From Chara braunii (lineage: Eukaryota; Streptophyta; Charophyceae; Charales; Characeae), in NCBI GenBank assembly GCA_003427395.1, contig BFEA01000176.1:2360626-2385886 (forward strand): a DNA stretch of 25,261 nucleotides, written 5' to 3'. Of this stretch, positions 9,644 to 18,941 are shown piece by piece. The translations under genes were made by a program, and so were the position numbers. How positions within the stretch are numbered: the stretch's first letter is position 1; every line of letters starts with the position of its first letter. The notes under the pieces were generated by a model that did no database searches, was not told where the DNA came from, and worked only from the letters and a program-made list of their open reading frames with translations.

Positions 9644-10632
9644 CCCCATCCCAACGGGGGGAGGGTGAATGCTGTGGAAAGTTTCTAAAATTTTATGTAT
9701 TTTATCAAATTAATTACAGAATAATTTAAGAAAATACTTTAAAATCAATCAAAAATTCAAAACACTTTTTCGGAAATTATATCCCTTTGATACACCCCTT
9801 CGGCGACATTTTTGAGGCCTTCGGCCGAGCCCAATCCCAACGGGGGGGGGCGAAGCGCCGCCGAAATTTTCAGAAATTCTAAGAAATTCGTTGGTGTCTT
9901 CTTAAATCAAGCAATTTTGCATGAAGACATATATAAGGAATATAAATATATGTAAGGTAAGAAAGGGGGTATATCTTGCATAAACATAGTTCTTGTAAAT
10001 TAAATACAGTAAAACACAAAAAAATTCCCTAGATAGGGAAAGGGAAAGGGGAATTAGAGTGAATAAGGTACAAGCTTGTTCCCTTACCCCCTTATAGGGG
10101 TTGGGTGCAGCAATGAGAACTTGTCCTAAGGAAATTTATTTATTCGGTATTTATATAATATAAATTCAAAATAAATAGTTAGTGTGTGTCGGAAAGAGAA
10201 ACATACTTGCCGCGCTACTCTCTTGGGGAAACCTTGTATGCCCCTAGGCAGTGGTGGAGGGCCAGTAGGTTTCTGGAGATCGAAAGTAATTTTTATTAAT
10301 TTAAATTTATTAAAATTTCTTAAAAATATTAAAATGGCTTAGAAAAATTGCGGAAAGAAGGTGACGACCTTCTAATTTTGGTTCTTAGATTGAGGGTGAC
10401 ATCTGTACTCCGGAGGGGTGACCAGAGCACCTGCAGGCAACGTTCCCTCGAACAGAGCACACACTTTGTATTCGAGGGAACTCGACTATAGGGCCTGACT
10501 GCTTTGCTTGGGGTCGGGATTCCGCCCTTTGACACTTTAGGGGACTCTTGGGATAGATTGGAGATAGATCGACAACGTATTATCGGGGCTCCCAACGAAG
10601 GGAGGCGAAGCGCTGCCGAAATTTTCTTAGAA
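9644..10632 (+). repeat. Dispersed leader motif, three copies
   Basis: A motif CCCAACGGGGGG followed by GCGAAGCGCCGCCGAAATTTTC is found at 9831-9871 and, with two or three changes, at 10587-10626. A more diverged copy lies at about 9644-9694. The second copy ends about 45 bp before the start of ORF A. The shared GCGAAGCGC core followed by GCCGAAATTTTC suggests duplication, not chance. Confidence 0.6.
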
Positions 10633-10671
10633 TCGAGAGTTTGTTCGCTTTCTCTACCCATTTCTCTAACT

Positions 10672-11710
10672 ATGTCCTCTCTAGCCATCAGTTGGATGTG
10701 GCCGCTAGCGCAGGTAGAGGTCTACGAGGCCGGCAGCGCTTGGGACGTGGAGCCCCCTAAGCTCATAGAGGGTGATCTAGTGGAGCTCACGATTCCCCCG
10801 CGCAGCGCCCGATATACTGACGGCCAGTTGCGTGGAGGTCCATTGTCTTGTCTGCGGACGTGTGGCTTTGGACGCACAGTGAGCACCGGCCTGGACAAGG
10901 GGTGGGCGTAGTGAGACACTACCTGTACTTAGGACCGGACGCGGTCAAGGAGGCCGCGCTGAGCTTCGCGACGACGGAAACTAGTGACGCGGTTAGCAGG
11001 GCTTTACGCTACCTGAGGGACGAGGTCACTGCCTTTCGAGCGGAGGACTCGAGCGACCCGTTGATGCGATTTCACGGACGCCCTCCTCTTGATATCACAA
11101 GCGAGCTTGTGATAGCGCGATACCTGTTTTTCCCGTACAGCGTTTTGAGTCTGCGGGCGGTAGTCCCTGCGTTCGTTGTAGAGAGCATCTTTGGAGGTAT
11201 AGGCGGAGTGGTCGAGGCATACTTAACCTATCAGGATCTCAAGGTCCTTGCCAGAGGGCGCGGTGACCTCGACTACCTCTATTATTCGCTTGCGACCGGT
11301 GGGCCTCGTTGGGGGGACGAGAGGGTTCAACTTATAGAGCTGGTCCGTTCGATAGACGACGAGTGGCCCCAATCTCGTGCGTTTGGGATTGGTTGGACCG
11401 TGAGCTCCGAGCAGACCCCGAGTACGTGACCTGTACCGGGAGACTCTTCTCAGACGACTAGGGTAGCTGGTGGAGTGAGGACGCTGGGCGACCACTGATA
11501 CATGGCTATCAGTTGGCGGAGTATTACCAGGCTATAGGGCAGGAGCCATATCGCGTCGAGGACGAGTTCGACGAGGAGGGTTGGGAGCGAGAGGACGACG
11601 AGGACGCGTGGGAACCGGATTGGGTTGACCCAGAGAGTGAGGTTGACGAGGAGGAGGACGACACGACAGACGCGCACTTCCCACGCAAAGGAGTATCGAT
11701 TAGGGCCTAG
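10672..11710 (+). pseudogene. Accessory ORF A, unknown family, first of three paralogues
   Basis: I do not recognise the family. The ATG at 10672 opens frame 1, and coding resemblance to ORF B then passes to frame 3 near 10845 and to frame 2 near 11390. The evidence for one broken gene is collinear similarity with B: EPPKLIEGDLVEL, then DVWLWT, VVPAFVVESIFG, LARGRGDLDYLYYSLATGGP, RVQLIELVRSI, DREL, GRLFSDD, and LAEYYQAI. TAG at 11459 interrupts it. The last 60 residues are strongly acidic (DEFDEEGWEREDDEDAWE). No signal peptide or membrane segment is evident. The intact product would be about 345 residues. Confidence 0.65.
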
Positions 11711-11800
11711 GCAGATTGTGCCGCGAGGCGAGTGTGAGCTAGGCTAGCGGTGAGATTCGGCAGTAGAGTGAGAGAGTGAGATAGGAGAACCTGCAGGCAA

Positions 11801-12931
11801 ATGTTATAGGAGATCGAGAGAGTCGACCTACCCTTTGGTGATTTCAGATGGCCTAGACCGCCCGAGATCATAGCTCCCAACTTGGTGGAGCTTGATCTAC
11901 CGGCCAGATGCGTCACTGAGCCAGGGCTGATTGACCATTGGGGGTCGACTCGGCTGGGGCCAGACGTGCACCTATGGTCATATACCGTTCAGACTTACGA
12001 GTCTGATCCGCAGAGGTGGCGGGCGCCTGGCACGACGTCCATAGAGGNNGTAGGGCATATTTANTACTCACGTGAGGTGAGCGNCGTCGTCTATATCCAG
12101 GGCTTGGTGCATGGGTTCTGGCGGTATNAGAGAGAGGTGAGAGAGATCCTGACAGGCGTGATAGAGAGTGCACGAGAGGGGATTGAGGATCTGTATGGGC
12201 CTGTCAGGGAGACGAGGATTACGTTTCGGATAGGAGGGTTTGCTTTCCCGACAGTCCGACTGAGCGCCAGGTTCCCGGTCTTTGTAGTGGAGCAGCTTTG
12301 GGGCTTGAGGTGCGTCCTGGAGAGATATTTCGCGGCTCTAGAGGTCAACGGACTAGCTAGAGGGCAGACGGACAGGGACTGGATTGCCTACGCACAGTTC
12401 GTAGGCGGGCCACTTACTGGAGAGAGGGGGATACAACTCATTGAGTTCTTACGTGCCATAGCGCCTACAACAGACCCCCACTCCTTTTTCCCGGGCCGAC
12501 CCTTGGAGTTCCGGCTGACACTTGATAGGGAGGTCCAAAGACCAGTGGATAGTTTGGAGGGGGTCGGACGACTCTTTAGCGAGACTCCCGGTGATAGGCC
12601 TGCTTCCCTCATCTCTATATGGGAGTTGGAGGAGCATTACCAGGAGATATATCCAGATAGAGAGGAGCTCGGCTGGGACGCCGACGATCGAGATTGGGAA
12701 CGCCTCAGCGACGCAGAGCCTTGGGGACAGGACGAGAGACCGTGGAGAGACGTGCCAAACGCTGGGTAAGACAACCTCGGCGTCGATTTAGACAGACGAG
12801 ATAGCGACGGTTGGGGGCATCTAGCTCAGGCCGAGGGACAGGAGCATATCCCCTGGGGCCGGGCTGTGGATGCAGACGGAGACGAGGACGTGGACGAGAG
12901 TATGCCAAACGCGGCGGACAATGAAGGATAG
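11801..12931 (+). pseudogene. Accessory ORF B, unknown family, second paralogue
   Basis: This is the best preserved member. The frame is open from 11810 to TAA at 12767 and again to TAG at 12929. An ATG at 11801 is followed two codons later by TAG (11807), so the start is uncertain. Landmarks shared with A are RPPEIIAPNLVELDLP, DVHLWS, FPVFVVEQLWG, LARGQTDRDW, GGPL, IQLIEFLRAI, LDREVQ, GRLFSETPG and LEEHYQEI. The C-terminus is acidic and repeats a (V/M)PNA(G/A) motif on both sides of TAA 12767. Five ambiguous bases (12048, 12049, 12064, 12084, 12128) fall inside. Function is unknown; a structural or RNA-binding role is only a guess. Confidence 0.7.
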
Positions 12932-13036
12932 GGCATATCCGGGCATAGTGTAGAGCGTGGAGTAGAAGGGTGTCAGATGATAGACACAAGGAGATAACCT
13001 CATACGAGACACGAATCGCAGTAAGCACTGATAAAG

Positions 13037-13262
13037 ATGGCGGATAGAGACACACTGAGAGTGACCCTTTCCTTGCTGCGAGATAGGAGAGGGGGATGGG
13101 AAGAAGAGGCGTTGGACGATGTTGCGCGACAAATCAGACTCATGACGGAGCATGCCCTGGAGATACGGAGAGGCCAGAGATACGTGGGGCTGACGGAAGA
13201 GTGCACAACACCTACTCGACTATCTTGAGCCTGACAGGGAGAGTCGTCTGAGGAGTCAGTAA
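13037..13262 (+). CDS. Small accessory ORF D, unknown, probably frameshifted
   Basis: The ATG at 13037 gives MADRDTLRVTLSLLRDRR and a charged helical-looking peptide. After about residue 55 the frame appears to slip near 13200 into frame 3, where LLDYLEPDRESRLRSQ ends at TAA 13260. As read directly the frame stops at 13228 after 63 residues. The composition (Arg, Glu, Leu) matches its neighbours. No homologue is recognised, and I cannot exclude that it is a remnant of a larger paralogue. Confidence 0.4.
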
Positions 13263-13322
13263 CATCGTGAGATCGAGTGCGTCGGAGGGAGTAGAGTGGC
13301 ACAAATTGAGTAGCGTGGGGGA

Positions 13323-13622
13323 ATGAGGAGTGATACGAGTGCGTGGTGAGCATATGTCCTATTGCTAGATTCAGGTTCCTACCAGGGCGAGAAGATTGAC
13401 AGAGCCTAGGGAGACCGCGCTCGGGTGCGACATACCCCTTCCTGCGCGATAGGAGGATAGCATCCATTGGCCGTATCAGGGGACGGAGTTCAGTGAGAGA
13501 CGAAGGGATTCCAGCTCCGCGAGTCACGGGCTGGAACTGAGAGCGAAGGAACAAGAGGGCCTATTGTCAAGGACTTAGCCCATAGGGATTGGGCGACTTG
13601 AGTTGATGAGTTAGCTTGAGAG
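13323..13622 (+). pseudogene. Partial duplicate of ORF C (C0), 5' end only
   Basis: The segment starts ATGAGGAGTGA, as ORF C does exactly 300 bp later at 13623. Peptides align: MRSDTSAW, AYVL, ETALGCDIPLPAR, GTEF and, near the end, a segment ending HRDWAT that matches the LIADRAHDLDVGLT region of C. TGA after MRSDTSAW, other stops and frame slips break it. It is a diverged tandem copy truncated where the next copy begins. Confidence 0.65.
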
Positions 13623-14378
13623 ATGAGGAGTGACTCGGCGGCTTGGCTAGCTTATGTTCTCTCACGAGAGTCTGAATCCTATAGCGTGAGGAAACTTGTA
13701 AGACCCAGAGAGACGGCTGTTGGATATGATATTCCTCTTCCTGTGAGGCTAGAGGAGACCGGCTGTGTTCCGATATGTTACCTTGGAACGCGGCTGGCAC
13801 AGGGAGTTTTCCTTCGGACGGTGATACTGAAAGATAGACGACCCGAAATGACTCATGACCTAGAAGGGGTGGGACACCTGATAGCGGACAGAGCTCATGA
13901 TTTAGACGTAGGTCTGACACTCGCAGGGGCTAGCAGAGTTTGGTGGAGAAACGAGTTGTTGGCCAGAGTGATCGTTAATCAGCAACTGGCGAGACTCTCT
14001 GGAGGAAGGTCGTACTGGAGTCGCTTGGTATACGGACCTCCGCACCCGACCCTCTACCCGAAAGAGGGTTGGCGATTTGGACTTCCTGCGTTCATAATAG
14101 GGCAGACCTACGGGAGCGTAGACCGTCTGAGTGTAGCAGTGGACCACACACTTTACGCGCTTTGGGAGGGCTTAGCTCCTCGTTTCAGGAAAGCGTACTA
14201 CGCCATTTGTGTAAGGTGGGGGCCACTGAGCAGAGAGGCGCTTGACGACATCATAGACGTTACTAGCTGGGTGGACTGTCTGAGGCCAGTCGATCTGATT
14301 AGGTACTGCAGGAGATGAGCGGAGATTGATTATATGGGGCTGGAGGATGTGAGGAAACTCTTCGAGGTCCCAGCTTAG
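13623..14378 (+). pseudogene. Accessory ORF C, unknown family, third paralogue
   Basis: The ATG at 13623 opens a 231-codon frame to TGA at 14316; the same frame then encodes GLEDVRKLFEVPA before TAG at 14376. Collinear blocks link it to A and B: YDIPLPVRLEE (compare VELDLPARC), GTRLAQGVFL, GVGHLI, FGLPAFIIGQTYG (compare FPVFVVEQLWG), LAPRF, YAICVRWGPL, and DVRKLFEVPA (compare GVGRLFSETPG). It lacks the acidic tail. Identity to A and B is low, so relationship rests on the order of short blocks. Function is unknown. Confidence 0.65.
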
Positions 14379-14381
14379 GGA

Positions 14382-14663
14382 ATGCCGGGGAGGACAGCAA
14401 CTGTGGTGCGCATAGATAAGCAACTGGTAAGCACAGGGTACACTGTGACGGTACTTCTCTGAGCATACATAGATGAGGACTTGACGGTGAGGGAGTGCCG
14501 ACTACGAGCCAGGGATTTGATCCGCGAGCATAGAGCTGATGTACTGGCGCAGGTGACCTTCCAGACCTCGATTTCCTACGATGTGATGGTATGGTCTCAT
14601 GGTTATATGCGCGTGGAGCACTACCACGATGAGACGGTAGCAAAGGCTATAGCGAGGGTATGA
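14382..14663 (+). pseudogene. Small accessory ORF E, about 93 residues, unknown
   Basis: The ATG lies three bases after the TAG that ends ORF C and is in the same frame. The peptide begins MPGRTATVVRIDKQLVSTGY, meets TGA at 14460, and continues through LTVRECRLRARDLIREHR and YDVMVWSHGYM to TGA 14661. The ORF F peptide seems related: both have a hydrophobic start, a stop in a similar place, an Arg-rich helix and an aromatic block. I do not recognise a family. Confidence 0.5.
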
Positions 14664-14693
14664 GGATGAGCTGAAAAGGGATGTGGACAGAGT

Positions 14694-15014
14694 ATGAAAG
14701 AGGAAAGTGAGGCGATCGAAAGAGTAAGAAAGCGTATTAAAGAACTACTGTTGAACTAGGTGAAGGAGTTGGGAAACAGGATAAGGGAGAGTCGTTCGTG
14801 CCAAGATGAGGGCAAGCTGCGTAGAGTCGAGCTCCCGACGAGAGAGTTAGAGAGTCTGTTCCGCCAAGATAGAGAGATTATCCAAGCATGGAGATCAGAC
14901 TTTGTGCAGAGGGTAAAGACTAGGAACCTATCGCGCGAAGAAGCAAAGGAAGAGTCTGCAGGGGACGTAACAACGGAGGACAAGGTAACGCAGAGGGATA
15001 GCAACAGGACATGA
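14694..15014 (+). pseudogene. Small charged ORF H, coiled-coil-like, stop overlaps next start
   Basis: From ATG 14694 the peptide is MKEESEAIERVRKRIKELLL, then TAG at 14757, then a highly charged sequence including LPTRELESLFRQDREIIQAW and EEAKEES to TGA 15012-15014. Heptad-like Leu/Ile spacing suggests a coiled coil. The TGA overlaps the ATG of ORF F (ATGA at 15011-15014), an arrangement used elsewhere for termination-reinitiation. Unknown function. Confidence 0.5.
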
Positions 15015-15526
15015 GCGGGACTGCACTAAACATGACGGACAGGTACTCATTGCATGTGGTAGGGAGACTGGACGGACCGTTGGTGTTAGTGATCGCATAG
15101 CTCCAGCTCCATACCAGGTTGTGCATAGTTGAGGAGGCAGAGTGTGTTCGTCGTGCGCTGCGAGAGGCTAGGGGAACAGGACTTTGGATTGGAGTGGAAG
15201 GAGGACGAAGGATAAAGTACGTACTGCGCACGACACCATTCGATGGGCGACCTCTGATAAGGGCGTGGTACGAGACGCCCAGAGAGACAGAGAGGTTAAA
15301 GATAAGCGAAGCCAGGAAGGCTGGGGAACTAGGGAGAGTTGTAGTAGATGGAGCGATACTCAGGGTGCTAGCTGCTTACGACCGATACTGGAGGGAAACG
15401 ATAAAGACTTCAGAGGCCATAGAGGATAGTGGAGATGAAAAAGATTTTGAGACGTTCTATGAAATATTGGAGTTGTCGGCAATGAGATTACGAGCGGCTA
15501 TAGCACTGACTTTCCTCAGATGCTAG
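15011..15526 (+). pseudogene. Accessory ORF F, about 170 residues, unknown
   Basis: The ATG at 15011 overlaps the stop of ORF H; a second in-frame ATG is at 15032. The frame is broken by TAG at 15098 and then open to TAG 15524-15526. Blocks include VEEAECVRRALREARG, a beta-like GLWIGVEGGRRIKYVL, IRAWYETPRETERLK and a helical C-terminus rich in Leu and Arg. The Arg-rich helix and aromatic block resemble ORF E weakly. No known domain is recognised. Confidence 0.5.
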
Positions 15527-15595
15527 ACAAATGGTCTTGAAGCTGTCTGGGAGTTAGAGGAGGAGAAACAGAGATTGTAAGCTCTTGGAAAGATA

Positions 15596-15956
15596 ATGGA
15601 GGTCAGTGAGGTCAGATGGGCGGCTTTAGATGGCAGTAGGAGGAGGGTCTCCTCCATTTGCGGGCTACCCGATTCAGGACGGACTAGATGATCTAGTGAG
15701 GAGAACGGAGATAGACGCTCGAGGACTCTTGAGGGTTGCTAGTCGGGAGACATTGGTTAGGCTTGGGACTGCGATCTGCAGCAGGTGTAGAGATCCAGTC
15801 ACGGGTATAGTGCAGATCAGGAGAGGCGCGACCTTGTTGGCAGATCCCGAAGGAGAGGTTTACATAGACACAGGGATCCTTGGGATAGAAGGTGAGCACA
15901 AGGTCCGCGACCAGAACGGAGTACTGGTGGCGGTAATCAGGGCAGTCGAGGGCTAG
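15596..15956 (+). pseudogene. Accessory ORF G, about 110-120 residues, CxxC motif, unknown
   Basis: ATG 15630 opens a clean 108-codon frame to TAG. An earlier ATG at 15596 in another frame gives MEVSEVRWAALDGSRRR and may be the true start, joined by a slip near 15640. The peptide has RRTEIDARGLLRVASRETLV, CSRCRDPVTGIVQIRRG and a beta-rich end (GEVYIDTGILG, VLVAVIRAVEG). One CxxC pair is visible, with no second pair. It is the last ORF before gag, about 140 bp upstream. Confidence 0.45.
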
Positions 15957-15990
15957 TATTGGAGACGAGCGCGAACCGTGAAAAGTAAAC

Positions 15991-16065
15991 AGGTCCGGGC
16001 TGCAAGTTTTGTCACAGGTCCGGGCTGCTGCAACTGTCATAGGTCCGGGCTGTAACGCCTGGCGT
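15991..16065 (+). repeat. 25-bp direct repeat, three units, before gag
   Basis: AGGTCCGGGCTG starts at 15991, 16016 and 16041, exactly 25 bp apart, with variable unit ends. The same 11 bases AGGTCCGGGCT recur at 22864, after the pol region. The array ends 30 bp before the gag ATG. Confidence 0.85.
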
Positions 16066-16094
16066 AAGTGCCCGACTACAACTTCTGGTAGCCT

Positions 16095-18000
16095 ATGGAA
16101 CCAAACACGATGGGGCCACAACCGACCACGGGCGAAGCAGGAGAGGAGTACAGGACATCGCCCGACCGAGCATTGAGGGATCTGAAGGAACGAATTAGGC
16201 AGGGAGCACCGATGAGATGGGCTGACCAAACCAATGACGGAGAACCCGACGTAATGGGCGAGCCGGTCGTGACAGAGCCGCAGGAGACTTTGAAGACTGA
16301 AACTTCGAGCGCTCGACGAGAAGCGACGACACGACGCTCCCCCGAGTATGAACGAAGGGAAACTAGGGTGGATAGGCGCGGGGACGACTGGAGAGAGAGT
16401 TCACGAGATTCCTATTGGAGGGACAGAGACAGGGATAGAGCACCGCCCCGGCGTGTCTTCGACCCCCAAACGGGGGAGTCACATCCGCTTCCTTACGAGA
16501 GCAAGGATCACTATATTATTACGCACAAGGCCTCTGAGCCTCCTACTTTCAGGGGCTATGATATCACAGAATATCTGGAGAAGTGGGAGCTTCATGCTAG
16601 CCGGAGTCAGTGGTCGGAGGAAGAGATTATAGAGAACTTCCTATTTAATGTGGATCCAAGTCTCGACAAAGAAGTTAAGGAAGCCCGACCGAAGGATGGG
16701 AAATGGACTACGTATAAGAAGAACCTCATTGAGCTTTACAAATTAGAAGATAATAAGTACTCCATCAAGGACCTTGAGACTATGACTCAAGATGAGGACG
16801 AGAGCGTACGGGCATTCGGGAAGCGTTTCCAAAAGATCTCTGACGTGCTGATGAAGAAGGGGAAGATTTCAGAAGCCGAGCGCTATACAATCTTCATTAG
16901 ACACCTGTCCAAAGGTAGACAAAAGAGCATACTTAGAGATCTCCCGCGGGACAAGCTTGACTTCCCTGAAGTCCTAAAGCTCGCGATAAAGGCAGAGGCA
17001 AACGACTACAAGGACTTGGTATGGAGGGGAATGAGGAGACGTGACTTCTCTCTCTATAAGGAGTATACCACTGATTGATGTCCTGATTTCAAGGACTATC
17101 CCTGGTCGGAAAAGAATGAAGCGGTGACCGAGGAATTGAAGGAGATAAGGGACATGGTAAAGGGATTGACAAGACAGGTTACAGAGATTGTGACCACCAC
17201 AGGAACCACGACTTACCAGGACAAACCCGGAGGACCCTATTCACTTCGCTGGGACCGTAGGAACACCGATTCGTGGAGGAGTGTCGAGGATAGAAATCCT
17301 CGAACGCTAACTGATTATCGTGCGAGGGAAAGAGAGAGAGACGATGAGCCATGGCGACGAAGGGATGATGAGATAGACCGGGACCGCAGGACTCGCGAGA
17401 CATATGGACGAGCTAGGAGACTGGATGATTACTCGCGTAACCCTCGTTATGAGGCTGATGGGGGTAGAGGCGACTCTCGCCTCCGGTGGGAGTCAGATCA
17501 GGGCTGACGAGACGCTTACAGGGACGACAGATATGAGAGATCGGACCGAGATGAATATATGGACGACAGATATGAGAGGTCGGATCGAGATGGATACAGG
17601 GGTGACAGATATGAGAGAGGAGATCAAGACGGAGACCGACGAGATGGCTCGCGCGGACGTTATGACTGCGAGGGATTCGCGGGAGAGCAGCGCGACGATT
17701 CGCGGGGGTGGTACAACCGAGGAGATCGACGTGATGAGTCACGCAGGCGCGAATCATTGCGGCGGTCTCCTCCGGATCCTCCTTGCTCACATCGTCCCCG
17801 TGAGTCATTCCGGCGGTCTCCATGGAGAGGGGGATATGGCGCGCCATCTGATCCGTATCCAAAATCCCCTGACCCCAGAGCAGCCAGGGGTTCGATCGCT
17901 AGGAGCGCAGACGACAGACCATCCACTCCCAGAAACTCTTGCGTCTACTGTAGAGGACATGATCATATCAAGAGAGACTGCCCGGATCTCAAGCGGGCAA
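16095..18000 (+). pseudogene. gag: Gag of element 2, with RD-rich domain and CCHC knuckle
   Basis: The ATG at 16095 opens frame 3. The N-terminal 130 residues are disordered and rich in Arg, Asp and Glu. The Gag core spans about residues 140-315, from HKASEPPTFRGYDITEYLEK through RFQKISDVLMKKGK and IFIRHLSKGRQKSILRDLPR. TGA at 17076 and at 17505 break the frame, which otherwise stays open. A long Arg/Asp-rich domain with three 39-bp repeats follows. CVYCRGHDHIKRDC at 17940-17981 is a perfect CX2CX4HX4C zinc knuckle. Protease follows in the same frame, so Gag and Pol may be a single ORF. The very polar middle is unusual in length. Confidence 0.85.
17517..17633 (+). repeat. 39-bp coding tandem repeat in Gag, three units
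   Basis: Units at 17517, 17556 and 17595 each encode 13 residues of the pattern Y-x-x-DRYER-x-D-x-D-x. The unit is an exact multiple of three, so the frame is kept. It lies in the Arg/Asp-rich domain upstream of the zinc knuckle. Confidence 0.85.
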
Positions 18001-18941
18001 TAGATGAGGGACTTGTCGTGCTTGATGACCGCAAGTACGTCAAGTGGACAAATGATCTGGGAGACGTATCAATGTTCCCTTCGATGAAGGAGAATGTTGA
18101 AGCAAGGAGAGTAAAGCCGAGTAAAGAAAAGGAGCCGATTAGGAGCCCGAGCATCAAGATAACTTTCGAAGGAGATATGGCAACCACACCCATAAGGGTG
18201 GCAACTACCAAGTCGGCGAGGGGGTCAACATCGAGGAAGACCGATACGGATTACGTGATGGCAGAGAAGGACGGCCATCGGATCGATGGAGAGGAGGTTA
18301 TTTTTTCTTCGCGAAAGCGGGGAGTGAAGAAGTTCTTGATGAAGAGTTCGCTGGATGAGATTGACACGGTCGAGCCACTGAGACTGACCCTTCAACAGCC
18401 CATGCAGTGCTCTATTCTGGAATATCTAGCAACATCCAAGCCGGCTCACGACGAGTTACAGATGATCACACGGAAGACTCGCATACCTCTATCAGAGGAG
18501 GTTCAGGTGGCCCCTAAGGCAGATGCTCCTACTGTAGCAGTATCGGAGGTGACTGCTAGAGCAGATTGCATGGCGACAGTTCTTCTTGATGGGATGGAAG
18601 GTGTGCCTCCAGACAAGTTTTACATACTAGGAAGTGAGACCGTGGAGGCGATCCTAAACGACGGGGCGGTTCTAGATGCTGTGATCGATAACGGCAGTGA
18701 GGCTGTCATTACAGACGAGGATCTGGCAGAGTAAGTTGGACTGAGACTCGATAGGTCATACCTATTAGAGATAGAGACGGATGATGGGAGAAAGCAACAG
18801 ATCACAGGGGTTTGTCACAACGCAGCCATAGAGGTCCAAGGAGTACGAGTGACCCTGCCAGTCTTTGCAGTCAAGAACTACAGCTCTGACCTGCTCTTGG
18901 GACGGACGTGGTTGAGCCATGTGCATGCGGTGATGATATAG
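18001..18941 (+). pseudogene. Aspartic protease region of element 2
   Basis: The same frame as gag continues to AVLDAVIDNGSEAVITDEDLAE, with the active-site block D-N-G-S at 18687-18698. Family members usually read D-(S/T)-G, so Asn in the second place is unusual. TAA at 18732 follows; then LDRSYLLEIETDDGRKQ, an IEVQGVRVTLPVF strand and DLLLGRTWLSHVHAV (about 18885-18935) complete the protease fold in the same frame before TAG 18939. From here the coding sense moves to frame 2. The upstream part (18001-18650) is a linker with no recognised motif. Confidence 0.7.

Larger units (their letters stand above)
8725..10671 (+). other. Long AT-rich untranslated leader of element 2
   Basis: About 1.9 kb without a convincing gene. 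Base composition changes sharply from GC-rich to AT-rich at about 8820. It holds the telomere-box cluster (9362-9434), three copies of a GC-rich motif in an AT-rich background (see the repeat at 9644-10632), a nine-G run at 9842, and TATA-rich sequence near 9930-9955. Leaders this long before the first ORF are typical of giant plant Gypsy elements and may hold packaging signals, an intron or an internal promoter. None of these is proven here. Confidence 0.7.
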
